Of a DNA stretch of 64,000 bases, positions 1 through 11,015 are shown piece after piece. The stretch lies in NCBI GenBank assembly GCA_039000515.1, contig JBCFYV010000231.1, positions 31,488 through 95,487 of the forward strand. The letters run 5' to 3'. Below the pieces are notes generated by a model. That model was given only the letters and a program-made list of their open reading frames with translations, ran no database searches and was not told the DNA's origin. Position 1 is the first letter of the stretch. Each line of letters begins with the position of its first letter. This DNA comes from Timema cristinae. Its lineage: Eukaryota; Arthropoda; Insecta; Phasmatodea; Timematidae. Made by a program: the position numbers and the translations under genes.

Positions 1-956
1 ATTTGTAGTACCTCTTCCTTTTTTAAAAAACAGGTTTTATTTTAAACAGATGGATTTCACACTGAATACAAACTCAGTTGAGAGTAAAATTTTCCAAACA
101 TTTAAATGTTATATTTTAGTCATAAAACATAATGAAAACACACTTGATATTATTATTCATTCAAATCTGATGTGTGACGTACAAATACGGAACGCGTCAC
201 CATAAAACATGTTCAAATCTATCAATTATTTGATATATAAATAACTAAAAATTTAAAACAAATTACAATTCGTATACACTTGAAAAACTTGTCCACGATA
301 GAAATAGCGCTGAAAAACTATTTGAAAACGTCACACAGGATGACGTCACAATACTATCACTATATCTCTAGCATAGTTACCTCGACGTCAGTCATATTAT
401 AAGTGACGTAAAAAAAAATCCCCAGCTACGGGCGTCCAGAACCGACGTCAGACGCGACCACACTATTTGAAACGTCATAGTCACAGGCTGACCAACAGTC
501 AATACATCAATCAGGATGACGTCACAATACTATAGCATACCTACCGACACGTCCAACAGGCTGACGTCAGGGCTGACCTTACTCAATAAAACATGGCAGG
601 GCTGACCCAATAAAACGTCACCATATTTTGAATAATTAGCGACCTTCAGTCAATACAACAATCAGGATGACGTCACAATACTATAGCATACCTACCTACA
701 CGTCCAACAGGCTGACGTCAGGGCTGACCTTACTCAATAAAACATGGCAGGGCTGACCCAATAAAACGTCACCATATTTTGAATAATTAGCGACCCAAAT
801 CTAATGTGACGTCCATATGCGGAACGTCACCATACACACACACACAGGCTGACCTCACTCACTGACGTCACTAAAGCCTGGCGTCACTCACAGACGCAGT
901 CAATATTATTTTAATAACAGTGACGTAAAACTGGATATAGTCACCCTCTTACTACT
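1..956 (+). repeat. Right terminal block of Polinton-like copy D (TGACGTCA-rich)
   Basis: Bases 160-956 are packed with GACGTCA words. The full palindrome TGACGTCA (a CRE/ATF-type site) occurs at about six places, near 341, 516, 560, 666, 711 and 861. The part from about 790 to 956 matches the right end of copy B (55,900-56,070) almost base for base. The block also occurs in reverse orientation at the left sides of copies A (31,152-31,540) and B (43,000-43,620), as long terminal inverted repeats would. Similarity to copy B stops just after TTACTACT at 956, and the 78-bp satellite begins at once. The outer end read inwards starts AGTAGTAA; Polintons typically start with AG. The body of copy D would lie left of the window. 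Bases 1-160 are AT-rich with nothing recognised. Confidence 0.7.
496..797 (+). repeat. 151-bp tandem duplication inside the terminal block
   Basis: A unit of about 151 bp beginning CAGTCAATAC occurs at 496-646 and again at 647-797 with only a few differences. Each copy holds two TGACGTCA palindromes and ends in TTAGCGACC. The left terminal block of copy B (43,000-43,270) shows the same doubled order in reverse orientation, so the duplication predates separation of these copies. Confidence 0.85.
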
Positions 957-3900
957 CACATCAAACACCCATAGTTTAGCACTTAGCAGGAGTATATATT
1001 AGTATTAGTAAGATATATAGCAATGTTGCAATAACACATCAAACACCCATAGTTTAGCACTTAGCAGGAGTATATATTAGTATTAGTAAGATATATAGCA
1101 ATGTTTTAATAACACATCAAACACCCATAGTTTAGCACTTAGCAGGAGTATATATTAGTATTAGTAAGATATATAGCAATGTTGTAATAACACATCAAAT
1201 ACCCATAGTTTAGCACTTAGCAGGAGTACATATTAGTATTAGTAAGATATATAGCAATTTTGTAATAACACATCAAACACCCATAGTTTAGCACTTAGCA
1301 GGAGTATATATTAGTATTAGTAAGATATATAGCAATGTTTTAATAACACATCAAACACCCATAGTTTAGCACTTAGCAGGAGTATATATTAGTATTAGTA
1401 AGCTATATAGCAATGTTGTAATAACACATCAAACACCCATAGTTTAGCACTTAGCAGGAGTATATATTAGTATTAGTAAGATATATAGCAATGTTGTAAT
1501 AACACATCAAACACCCATAGTCTAGCACTTAGCAGGAGTATATATTAGTATTAGTAAGATATATAGCAATGTTGTAATAACACATCAAACACCCATAGTT
1601 TATCACTTAGCAGGAGTATATATTAGTATTAGTAAGCTATATAGCAATGTTGTAATAAAGCATCAAACACCCATAGTTTAGCACTTAGCAGGAATATATA
1701 TTAGTATTCGTAAGCTATATAGCAATGTTGTAATAACACATCAAACACCCATAGTTTAGCACTTAGCAGGAATATATATAAGTATTAGTAAGATATATAG
1801 CAATGTTGTAATAACACATCAAACACCCATAGTTTAGTACTTAGCAGAGTATATATTAGTATTAGTAAGATATATAGCAATGTTGTAATAACACATCAAA
1901 CACCCATAGTTTAGTACTTAGCAGGAGTATATATTAGTATTAGTAAGATATATAGCAATGTTGTAATAACACATCAAACACCCATAGTTTAGCACTTAGC
2001 AGGAGTATATATTAGTATTAGTAAGATATATAGCAATGTTTTAATAACACATCAAACACCCATAGTTTAGCACTTAGCAGGAGTATATATTAGTATTAGT
2101 AAGCTATATAGCAATGTTGTAATAACACATCAAACACCCATAGTTTAGCACTTAGCAGGAGTATATATTAGTATTAGTAAGATATATAGCAATGTTGTAA
2201 TAACACATCAAACACCATAGTTTAGCACTTAGCAGGAGTTATATTAGTTTAGTAAGATATATAGCAATGTGTAATAACACATCAACACCCATAGTTTAGT
2301 ACTTAGCAGGAGTTATATTAGTATTGTAAGATATATAGCAATGTTGTAATAACACATCAAAACCCATGTTTAGCATTAGCAGGAATATATATTAGTATTA
2401 GTAAGATATATAGCAATGTTGTAATAACACATCAAACACCCATGTTTAGATTAGCAGGATATATTAGTATGTAAGATATATAGCAATTTTAAAACACATC
2501 AAACACCATAGTTAGCACTTAGCAGAGTATATATTAGTATTAGTAAGATATATAGCATGTTGTAATAACACATCAAACACCCTGTTAGCACTTAGCAGGA
2601 GTATATATTAGTATTATAAGATATATGCAATGTTGTAATAACACATCAAACACCATAGTTTATCACTTAGCAGGAGTATATATTATATTAGTAGTATATA
2701 CCAATGTTTAATAACAATCAAACACCATATTTGCATAGCAGGAATATATATTAGTATTGTAAGTATAGCAATGTTGTAATAACACATCAAACACCCATAG
2801 TTTAGACTTAGCAGGAATATATATAAGTATTAGTAAGATATATAGCAATGTTGTAATAACACATCAAAACCCATAGTTTAGTACTTAGCAGGAGTATATA
2901 TTAGTATTAGTAAGATATATGCAATGTTGTAATAACACATCAAACACCCATAGTTTAGTACTTAGCAGGAGTATATATTAGTATTAGTAAGATATATAGC
3001 AATGTTGTAATAACACATCAAACACCCATAGTTTAGCACTTAGCAGGAGTATATATTAGTATTAGTAAGATATATGCAATGTTGTAATAACACATCAAAC
3101 ACCAATAGTTTAGTATTAGCAGGAGTATATATTAGTATTAGTAAGATATATAGCAATGTTGTAATAACACATCAAACACCCATAGTTTAGCACTTAGCAT
3201 GATAGTATTAGAATTAGTAAGATATTAGCAAGTTGTAATAACACATCAAACACCCATAGTTTAGCACTTAGCAGGAGTATATATTAGTATTAGTAAGATA
3301 TAGCAATGTTGTAATAACACATCAAACACCATAGTTTAGCACTTAGCAGGAATATATATTAGTATTAGTAAGATATATAGCAATGTTGTAATAACACATC
3401 AAACACCCATAGTTTAGCACTTAGCAGGAGTATATATTAGTATTAGTAAGATATATAGCAATGTTGTAATAACACATCAAACACCCATAGTTTAGTACTT
3501 AGCAGGAGTATATATTAGTATTAGTAAGATATATAGCAATGTTGTAATAACACATCAAACACCCATAGTTTAGCACTTAGCAGGAGTATATTAGTATTAG
3601 TAAGATATATAGCAATGTTGTAATAACACATCAAACACCATAGTTTATACTTAGCAGGAGTATATATTAGTATTAGTAAGATATATAGCAATGTTGTAAT
3701 AACACATCAAACACCCATTGTTTAGCACTTAGCAGGAATATATATTAGTATTAGTAAGATATATAGCAATGTTGTAATAACACATCAAACACCCATAGTT
3801 TAGCACTTAGCAGGAGTATATATTAGTATTAGTAAGATATATAGCAATGTTGTAATAACACATCAAACACCATAGTTTAGCACTTAGCAGGAATATATAT

Positions 3901-5610
3901 TAGTATTAGTAAGATATATAGCAATGTTGTAATAACACATCAAACACCCATAGTTTAGCACTTAGCAGGAGTATATATTAGTATTAGTAAGATATACAGC
4001 AATGTTGTAATAACACATCAAACACCCATAGTTTAGTACTTAGCAGGAGTATATATTAGTATTAGTAAGATATATAGCAATGTTGTAATAACACATCAAA
4101 CACCCATAGTTTATCACTTAGCAGGAGTATATATTAGTATTAGTAAGCATATAGCAATGTTGTAATAACACATCAAACACCCATAGTTTAGCACTTAGCA
4201 GGAATATATATTAGTATTCGTAAGCTATATAGCAATGTTGTAATAACACATCAAACACCATAGTTTAGCACTTAGCAGGAATATATATTAGTATTAGTAA
4301 GATATATAGCAATGTTGTAATAACACATCAAACACCCATAGTTTGTACTTAGCAGGAGTATATATTAGTATTAGTAAGATATATAGCAATGTTGTAATAA
4401 CACATCAAACACCCATAGTTTAGACTTAGCAGGAGTATATATTAGTATTAGTAAGATATATAGCAATGTTGTAATAACACATCAAACACCCATAGTTTAT
4501 ACTAGCAGGAGTATATATTAGTATTAGTAAGATATATAGCAATGTTGTAATAACACATCAAACACCCATAGTTTAGTACTTAGCAGGAGTATATATTAGT
4601 ATTAGTAAGATATATAGCAATGTTGTAATAACACATCAAACACCCATAGTTTAGCACTTAGCAGGAATATATATTAGTATTAGTAAGATATATAGCAATG
4701 TTGTAATAACACATCAAACACCCATAGTTTAGCACTTAGCAGGAGTATATATTAGTATTAGTAAGATATATAGCAATGTTGTAATAACACATCAAACACC
4801 CATAGTTTAGCACTTAGCAGGAATATATATTAGTATTAGTAAGATATATAGCAATGTTGTAATAACACATCAAACACCCATAGTTTAGCACTTAGCAGGA
4901 GTATATATTAGTATTAGTAAGATATATAGCAATGTTGTAATAACACATCAAACACCCATAGTTTAGTACTTAGCAGGAGTATATATTAGTATTAGTAAGA
5001 TATATAGCAATGTTGTAATAACACATCAAACACCCATAGTTTAGCACTTAGCAGGAATATATATTAGTATTAGTAAGATATATAGCAATGTTGTAATAAC
5101 ACATCAAACACCCATAGTTTAGCACTTAGCAGGAATATATATTAGTATTAGTAAGATATATAGCAATGTTGTAATAACACATCAAACACCCATAGTTTAG
5201 CACTTAGCAGGAGTATATATTAGTATTAGTAAGATATATAGCAATGTTGTAATAACACATCAAACACCCATAGTCTAGCACTTAGCAGGAGTATATATTA
5301 GTATTAGTAAGATATATAGCAATGTTGTAATAACACATCAAACACCCATAGTTTAGCACTTAGCAGGAGTATATATTAGTATTAGTAAGATATATAGCAA
5401 TGTTGTAATAACACATCAAACACCCATAGTTTAGTACTTAGCAGGAGTATATATTAGTATTCGTAAGCTATATAGCAATGTTGTAATAACACATCAAACA
5501 CCCATAGTTTAGCACTTAGCAGGAGTATATATTAGTATTAGTAAGATATATAGCAATGTTGTAATAACACCATCAAACACCCATAGTTTAGCACTTAGCA
5601 GGAGTATATA
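957..5610 (+). repeat. Satellite array, 78-bp unit, about 60 copies
   Basis: The unit begins CACATCAAACACCCATAG and ends AGCAATGTTGTAATAA; successive starts at 961, 1039 and 1117 give a period of 78 bp. Units differ at a few positions, for example GCAGGAGTAT versus GCAGGAATAT and TTTAGCACTT versus TTTAGTACTT. Between about 2,205 and 3,250 many units carry single-base deletions, which looks like poor base quality. No unit holds an open frame, and there are no unique spacers. The array begins exactly where the terminal block of copy D ends. Confidence 0.97.
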
Positions 5611-5639
5611 ATGCCAAACAGATTGATCTTTAATTTAAT

Positions 5640-5925
5640 TTATACAAACGTGTAATATAGCCTACTGCAGTTAAGTTGTAATTATATTAATGTTAAACAC
5701 ACTTTTGTTTGGTTGTAATTATATAAAATGTTGAAAACACTGCAGTTTAGTTGTAATTTATATTAATGGTGAACAAATCTTAGTTTAGCTGTAGTTATCT
5801 AAGTGTTGAACATACTTTAGTTGAGCTGTAGTTAAAATAATGTTGAATACATTTTAAAGTTGATATTATATTAATGTTGAATATAACTTAGTTTAGTTAT
5901 AGTTATGTGTGTTGAACACACTCGA
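5640..5925 (+). repeat. Diverged short tandem repeat, about 46-bp unit, about 6 copies
   Basis: Degenerate units built around AGTTGTAATTATATTAATGTTGAACACACTT follow the satellite directly. Each has TTTAGTTGTAATTAT followed by a TGTTGAA word. Divergence between units is high, so this array is older than the 78-bp one. Confidence 0.7.
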
Positions 5926-6432
5926 GCTCAATTACCAGTTTAGTCTAATTTTCGTAGAAAGGGTCTTTTAAAAATTACAAATATTTTGTTGTGGCTATAA
6001 ATGAACATTTTACTATTTCATTATTTTATTATTTTATAGATATTGATAATATTTATCAAAAGTGACAGCTCTATATCACATGGTTTGGATTTTGAAAGTA
6101 GCTCTAGTAACTTTTCTCGCCGTCAGATAACAGCGGACAATGTTTTGTGATGGTCAAGTCAGGTGTAGGTGTGGTTTGTTTGTCGAGGTGATGTTGGTAC
6201 ATATGGCATCACATCCCGGGAAATGGGATGTGTGTGGTAATACATTCCTCATCCCGGTAACACGTTCCTGTGTGGACGGTTGTCACGGTTTCACCTCTAA
6301 CCTCGAATAGAGCGCGTGTCACAATGTCACCAGGGGGTCCATTCACAGTTGGTTACTTACAATATAACACAACCTAAATTCATTCTATTTTCAATCAAAT
6401 TTACAATTGGAATATGTTCGTGCCTTACTCCA
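5926..6432. other. Intergenic, nothing recognised
   Basis: No credible coding frame, repeat or RNA was seen. A GC-richer patch at about 6,180-6,310 contains CATCCCGGGAAATGGGATG but could not be assigned. Confidence 0.5.
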
Positions 6433-6673
6433 CAACATTTCTTTTTATCACCGCATCTTACTACCTGTCCAGGTTGTATTCAAATACAACAATATCTCTA
6501 ATGAGTTAGGGACGAGGAAGGAAGCATTTTAGAGGTAAAATAACTGCATTTGCTTGATAGGAGAGTGAGAATCCCATTTAGGAAAAACCAGCCACAGTAG
6601 ACCCGAGCTGGATTCGAACCTCGTTCACCCCGTCATCAGCTGGCTAGTCTAATACGAGAGTGACGCCTTAGAA
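6433..6673 (-). mobile_element. tRNA-derived SINE (family 1), minus strand, split by a hAT MITE
   Basis: Read on the minus strand, the tRNA-like head is on the right, with box B visible as GGATTCGAACCTCG near 6,610. The body word CCCATTTAGGAAAAACCA lies at 6,573-6,592 and the 3' tail CACCGCATCTTACTACCTGT near 6,440. The head is interrupted at 6,674 by a hAT-type element and probably resumes at 7,006-7,035 (TTCGGACACTGGAGCGGG, resembling the end of the SINE head). Confidence 0.75.
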
Positions 6674-7005
6674 CAGAGGTGGGCAGACTGTTCTTCCCGA
6701 GGGCCACCTCTAGCGGGCAGCATGTGTAAACAATCTAGATCTACTAGATAATTAACTTTATTCTCTTACAAAAATACTTGTATTGGTCATATTATATCTA
6801 CCGTAAACAACAAACTTATGCTAATATACATGTAACTTTACTAACGAACATGTTCATTTGTTCACATGTTCAAAACACGCACTGATTATTATTTAATTTG
6901 TTATTTTTACTAACAAAATAACGAACTTTTTAAATTTGTTTGCGGGCCGCATAAATTAAAGTCACGGGCTGCATGCGGTCCGCGGGCTGTAGTGTGCCAC
7001 GGCCG
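6674..7005 (+). mobile_element. hAT-type MITE, 332 bp, with 8-bp target duplication
   Basis: The element starts CAGAGGTGGGCAGACT and ends with an imperfect inverted copy (AGTGTGCCACGGCCG). It is flanked on both sides by CCTTAGAA (6,666-6,673 and 7,006-7,013), the 8-bp duplication expected of hAT transposition. The internal GGGCCACCTCTAGCGGGCA and GCGGGCCGCATAAATTAAA words fit this class of element. It has no coding capacity and lies inside the tRNA-like head of a minus-strand SINE. Confidence 0.85.
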
Positions 7006-7054
7006 CCTTAGAATATTCGGACACTGGAGCGGGTACTCGGAAGCTTAATACCCG

Positions 7055-7262
7055 TCCACGTATTAGCAGTCGGTAGCGTGTCTACCTATAGAGCTAAGGG
7101 TCCCTGGTTCGGTCCCCAGCATGGCTGAAAAATGTATCATCATTGGTAAAATGTGAGTTTCTCTCCAAGTGAGGAATTGACGGCTGGGCGTTATGTAGGC
7201 CCTACATTTACGTTGGTTTATAATCCGTCTGTTCAGAAAGTACACTCTAAATAGGCCTACCT
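7055..7262 (+). mobile_element. Possible tRNA-related SINE, second type
   Basis: A tRNA-like head is suggested by TAGCAGTCGGTAGCG (box A-like) and CTGGTTCGGTCCC (box B-like) about 40 bp later, followed by a 140-bp unrelated body. Only one copy was seen here, so the family is a guess from the promoter boxes. Confidence 0.4.
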
Positions 7263-7659
7263 TAGATTTAAAAAAACAAAAACAGGAGAAAACGAGAAAG
7301 AAAAGGTAGAATCAACTGGATGTGTACCCGAATTTTATGTAAAAAGAATGATAAACAATTTTAGAAGACAAACTCCTACAGCCCATTCATCCCAAACCTC
7401 CTTATTACAGGCAAATCAAACAAGACGAGACTGACGCCTTTATTTGCGTGCACATTAGAGTGTGTTTTATTTTGCTACGGGTCTACTTCATTGAGTTGGA
7501 GTGAAGGAAATATGAGACCACAGTTCGGCCCCAATTTTATATTTAATTTGTTGATAACATTATCGATTGTGAACGATCAAGGTAATTTTGGTTTTGATGA
7601 CTATGTAGATAGTTTTATGACGCGCTCGACTGAAAATTGTTGCGAGATCGACCGGTCGA
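7263..7659. other. Intergenic, nothing recognised
   Basis: AT-rich sequence without a supported gene or repeat. Confidence 0.5.
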
Positions 7660-7725
7660 TTAGTTGCTGACCCCTGTTCTAGAGGTATCGATTAGTTGCT
7701 GACCCCTGTTCTAGAGGTATCGAAC
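7660..7725 (+). repeat. 32-bp tandem duplication ending in a hAT-like terminus
   Basis: The stretch TTAGTTGCTGACCCCTGTTC...AGAGGTATCGA occurs twice in a row. GTTGCTGACCCCTG resembles the right terminus of a hAT element, and TTCTAGAG follows both copies. No matching left terminus was found nearby. Confidence 0.6.
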
Positions 7726-8117
7726 TGTGTGTAAAAACCACTCTAAATATATTTTAAAGCCAACCAAACTAAAAAAAACTGGCGAAGGCTACTTTAAATA
7801 GCTTTTAAACAATCTAATTTTTAATCATTGGGGGGAAGTTAACACTCCAAATAGCTTTTAGGGACATCTGATTTTCAAATATTTATCGGGATTGGGGCGT
7901 AGGGGGTTAAATACAAGTACATAAACAATCTTTCCTCCCCCCCCCCCTCCCACACACACAGACACACACCTTCGCCAACCCTTTTCGCCGCCATTGTGTG
8001 TGAGGGACTGTTAGGCTGACATCTGTTGAGACTAGCCAATGAGACATTCAACTGCTGTCACCACGACTAGAGGACCCTGATTCATTAACTGGCATATACT
8101 TTAGAAAAGCAGGTTTT
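7726..8117. other. Intergenic with C-rich and CA-rich simple sequence
   Basis: A C-run and (CA)n-like stretch lie near 7,935-7,970. Otherwise nothing was recognised. Confidence 0.5.
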
Positions 8118-8352
8118 TTTAGCACCGCGTATTACTACCCGTTCGGGCTATACACCTATGTACTAATATTATTACACTAATGGTTTAGGGATTTGGAAGT
8201 ACACCCGCATTTGCGTTGAAGGAGAGTGTAAAATCATTTAAGGAAAATCATCCTCCGTGCACCCGACCGGGATCGAACCCCGATCTCCCCGTCTTCGGTA
8301 GTTTAATCCAACACGAGAGTAGCGCGTTAGAGCACGCGACCACCAAAGCGGT
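8118..8352 (-). mobile_element. tRNA-derived SINE (family 1), minus strand
   Basis: The 3' tail AGCACCGCGTATTACTACCC is at the left and the body CCCGCATTTGCGTTGAAGGA in the middle. Box B is visible as GGGATCGAACCCCGAT near 8,270-8,285, and the head ends near AGCGCGTTAGAGC. Its layout matches the SINE at 9,879. Confidence 0.85.
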
Positions 8353-8451
8353 TTATAAAACTCCACACGTCTCGGTCTATAGGGTTATATTATATACTAT
8401 TAATGTAGCAACTTTGACGAGCAGATTTTTAAAAGTGGCACGATCCATTCG

Positions 8452-8514
8452 TGTGATATTATCTGTGACATAACTAACGCTCATGTCATTGTATCTTAAC
8501 AGAGGTTGCAGATC
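8452..8514 (-). repeat. Direct repeat (probable LTR end) left of the gypsy fragment
   Basis: TGTGATATTATCTGTGACAT and the following bases to AGGTTGCAGATC recur at 9,768-9,829 with few changes. Read on the minus strand both copies end in TATCACA, so they fit the 3' ends of two LTR remnants bracketing the pol fragment. Confidence 0.6.
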
Positions 8515-9767
8515 ATGCTAAGATATCTTACACATCTTTTGACCAAATTTTCTGTCATCAATAATTTGCGGCCAGTACAATATTTGTTTTGCCCTTTGTT
8601 GTGTTTTAATTACTCCCCGATGACTTTAATGCTGTTGATTTAGCATCTTTTGTCGAAGTGTTTTGGGCACAATTACTCGGTCCTTGAGAAATACTAGATC
8701 ATGTTACTATAAATAGCATTCCTGTTTTAAAAATATATTTTAACTGAATCTGGGACTTTATAGTCATATCCTTTGGCCAGCTTATTTTACAAAACTCTTT
8801 TAGTCTCTCCAATTCTTGATCTTTCTCACTTTCCATTCTTAATTCAGCTTGTCTCGTTTCTATCATATTAATGGTATGCACAAATACAGTAAAAAACTTT
8901 TCATCACTCGAAACTTCTTTCCCAAAATCTCGTGAGAGTAAATCAACAATCAACATTTCCTTAACAGGCCTGTAGCACACATTTAGATCATACTTAGGCA
9001 ACTTAACTTTAATTATTTGCAAACGTGGAGACTGCACTTCAGCCACGCACTTCTTTATTATTGACAAATTGGTTTGTAATCTGAATGAACTGTAATTGAT
9101 TTACCATAAATGAAATTATGAAAATTATTGCAAGAGTAATATATTGTTAGAAATTCTTTTTCTATTTGGCTGAGCCTAGTTTCACAGCCAGTTAATGAAC
9201 GAGAAGCAAATGCAATTGGCTTGCCTTCTTGAGTAGGATACAGCCCAGCCGGTTTTGAGCGACATCTGTTTGAATCACTATCGACTTTGTCTCATCAGAA
9301 TTTGAAAGTACTGGTGGAGTACTGATTAGGTTTGTAATCATATCTAAAGAATAAGACTATCTACTTGTCCATAAATAGTCATTTTCCTTTTGTAACAATT
9401 CCCTTAAGAGTGCCGAAATATCTGACAAATTTGGTATGTATGCCTTAGATAATTTATCATGCCCAACATTCTTTGTGGCTCTTTTTTATTTTTAGGTTCT
9501 TCCAACTTCAAAATAGCCTGAATTTTGCTATAATCAGGACTCATACCAGATTTATCAAATATGTAACCAAGATATTTGACTTGTTGCACCCTAGATTGAA
9601 TTTTCTTGGGTTCAACTTAACATTTAAGCTTCTGGCACGCTCTACGACCTTATTTAAAATTATATCATGCTTTGTATGTCCACTGCGGCCATGAGCAAAT
9701 CATGAAAGTATACGATTACCCCTAGGATGTCACCAAAATTATCATTGTTTATTTGGTAAGGGGAAGA
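8515..9767 (-). pseudogene. pol: Ty3/gypsy retrotransposon pol fragment (RT, RNase H, integrase zinc domain)
   Basis: On the minus strand the order is reverse transcriptase, RNase H, then the start of integrase. The RT active-site region reads VIVYFHDLLMAAVD at 9,679-9,720, so the first aspartate of the YxDD box is histidine. It continues as QQVKYLGYIFDKSGMSPDY and QRMLGMINYL (9,404-9,589). RNase H shows IVIQTD near 9,280 and ITVHSDYKPI (9,066-9,095). The tether reads KYDLNVCYRP and LIVDLLSRDF (8,930-9,000). The H2C2 integrase segment reads SHRGVIKTQQRAKQILYWPQ near 8,560-8,620. Frameshifts and stops separate these blocks, and no gag, protease or integrase core is present. It is a dead, internally deleted copy. 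Confidence 0.93.
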
Positions 9768-9829
9768 TGTGATATTATCTGTGACATGACCAGCGCTAAT
9801 GTCATCATATCTTAACATAGGTGCAGATC
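9768..9829 (-). repeat. Direct repeat (probable LTR end) right of the gypsy fragment
   Basis: This is the second copy of the 62-bp repeat seen at 8,452-8,514. It abuts the RT segment directly, so primer-binding site, gag and protease must have been lost. Confidence 0.6.
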
Positions 9830-9878
9830 CTGGTAATATATCTTTGGTTTTAGTAATGTTTTAAATAACATTTTTTAT

Positions 9879-10139
9879 TATTATTATTATTATTTCGCAC
9901 CGCGTCTTACTACCCGTTCAGGTTATACGCTTAAGTACTAATTACGCTAATGGATTAGGAATTGGGAAGGTTGAATTAAAGGAAGTGAACCCGCATTTGC
10001 GTGAAGGGAGAGTGGAAAACCATTTAGGAAAAACCACCCCCAGTTCACCCGACCGAGATTCGAACCTCGATCTCCCCGTCCTCGGCAGTCGAGCTCAGCA
10101 CGACTAGCGCGTTAGCCAACTACGCCACCGAGGTGGGTT
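9879..10139 (-). mobile_element. tRNA-derived SINE (family 1), near-complete reference copy, minus strand
   Basis: Read on the minus strand, the copy opens with a tRNA-like head holding box A (TGGCGTAGTTGG) and box B (GGTTCGAATCTCG), both close to the RNA polymerase III consensus. A body with TTTCCTAAATGGTTTTCCAC and CGCAAATGCGGGTTCAC follows. The end is CCTGAACGGGTAGTAAGACGC, with an (ATT)n tail at 9,879-9,895. It is about 250 bp long. The other family 1 copies in the window were assigned by comparison with this one. Confidence 0.92.
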
Positions 10140-10950
10140 TTAATAACATAATGCTTGTGTGTACCGATTATGTATCTAGAGATTAAATAAGGATCAACAC
10201 AATAATAAATGGTCGTACATTATAATAAACAGCGAGACATAATGCAACGATTCGTAAATATGTTGACATGATTGGCATCCATTTTTGTAATCACGTATAT
10301 TGTACAAACTTTGACAAAATGTGATGTAATGTTATAACACACATTTTATCAAAGGAGGTGTCAAAACCTTTATCATAATAATATTTTATGAAAAAAAATA
10401 TTTTAATAGTGTAATACCGTCCTATCAAAGATAGTTTCTGTGTATTTGTATACGTCCTGTTATAGTCACTTAGTAAATATCTATGACTGTGGGCGTAATA
10501 TTAAGCCGCGTTCAGACTAGAACAAAGCAACGAACATGAACATTTCCACGAACATGTTCGTTTTTCGGTTCGCTGTGGCCGAGTTTCCAAACTTGAAGAG
10601 AACATGTTCGTGACGTGTACCCATATTTGTTTGGTTTTTTAATGATTTTTACTAACGAATAAAACAGATATTAAATTAAACAACTGGAAAACAAAAACGC
10701 TCGTGTGTGTGTGTGTTTATTGATATATATTGGGTAAACCGTTAAAAAAAAGAATGATTGTACTTAACAACGTCTCCTATTCGGCAAACAAAAAGAAAAA
10801 CAAAGTTTCTGGAAATAAAAATTTGGGAACATTCAGTCTATTAAGTCGTTTTAATAAGACAAGGTATGCCGACTGGGAAATTAGCAGCAGGTATAAACGG
10901 TGCAGCATCATTAACTGAAAATCAGGTAATAAAAGATGCCTTTAACCCTC
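10140..10950. other. Intergenic; palindromic CGAACATGTTCG words, nothing else recognised
   Basis: Around 10,530-10,610 GAACATG words repeat in both orientations, including the palindrome ACGAACATGTTCGT near 10,549. A (GT)n stretch lies near 10,703. A 62-codon frame at 10,730-10,918 has no recognisable features and is probably chance. Confidence 0.5.
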
Positions 10951-10954
10951 CCCT

Positions 10955-11015
10955 ACCCGTCTCGGTGGCCGCAAGGTCTAAGGCGTTCGATCCAAGTCGG
11001 GTGCGGTGAAGTGTT
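10955..11015 (+). mobile_element. Possible tRNA-like SINE head remnant
   Basis: CTCGGTGGCCGCAAGGTC and GCGTTCGATCCAAG resemble boxes A and B, but no SINE body follows. Confidence 0.3.

Noticed and set aside
957..5610. CRISPR-like array
   Set aside because: Units are contiguous with no unique spacers, and the context is animal-type DNA; it is a satellite.
7055..7262. Minus-strand 60-codon protein (7,063-7,245)
   Set aside because: It lies across a tRNA-like SINE and has no motif.
6600..10100. Functional tRNA genes
   Set aside because: The tRNA-like boxes are always followed by the same SINE body and tail, and no clean cloverleaf acceptor stem is present.
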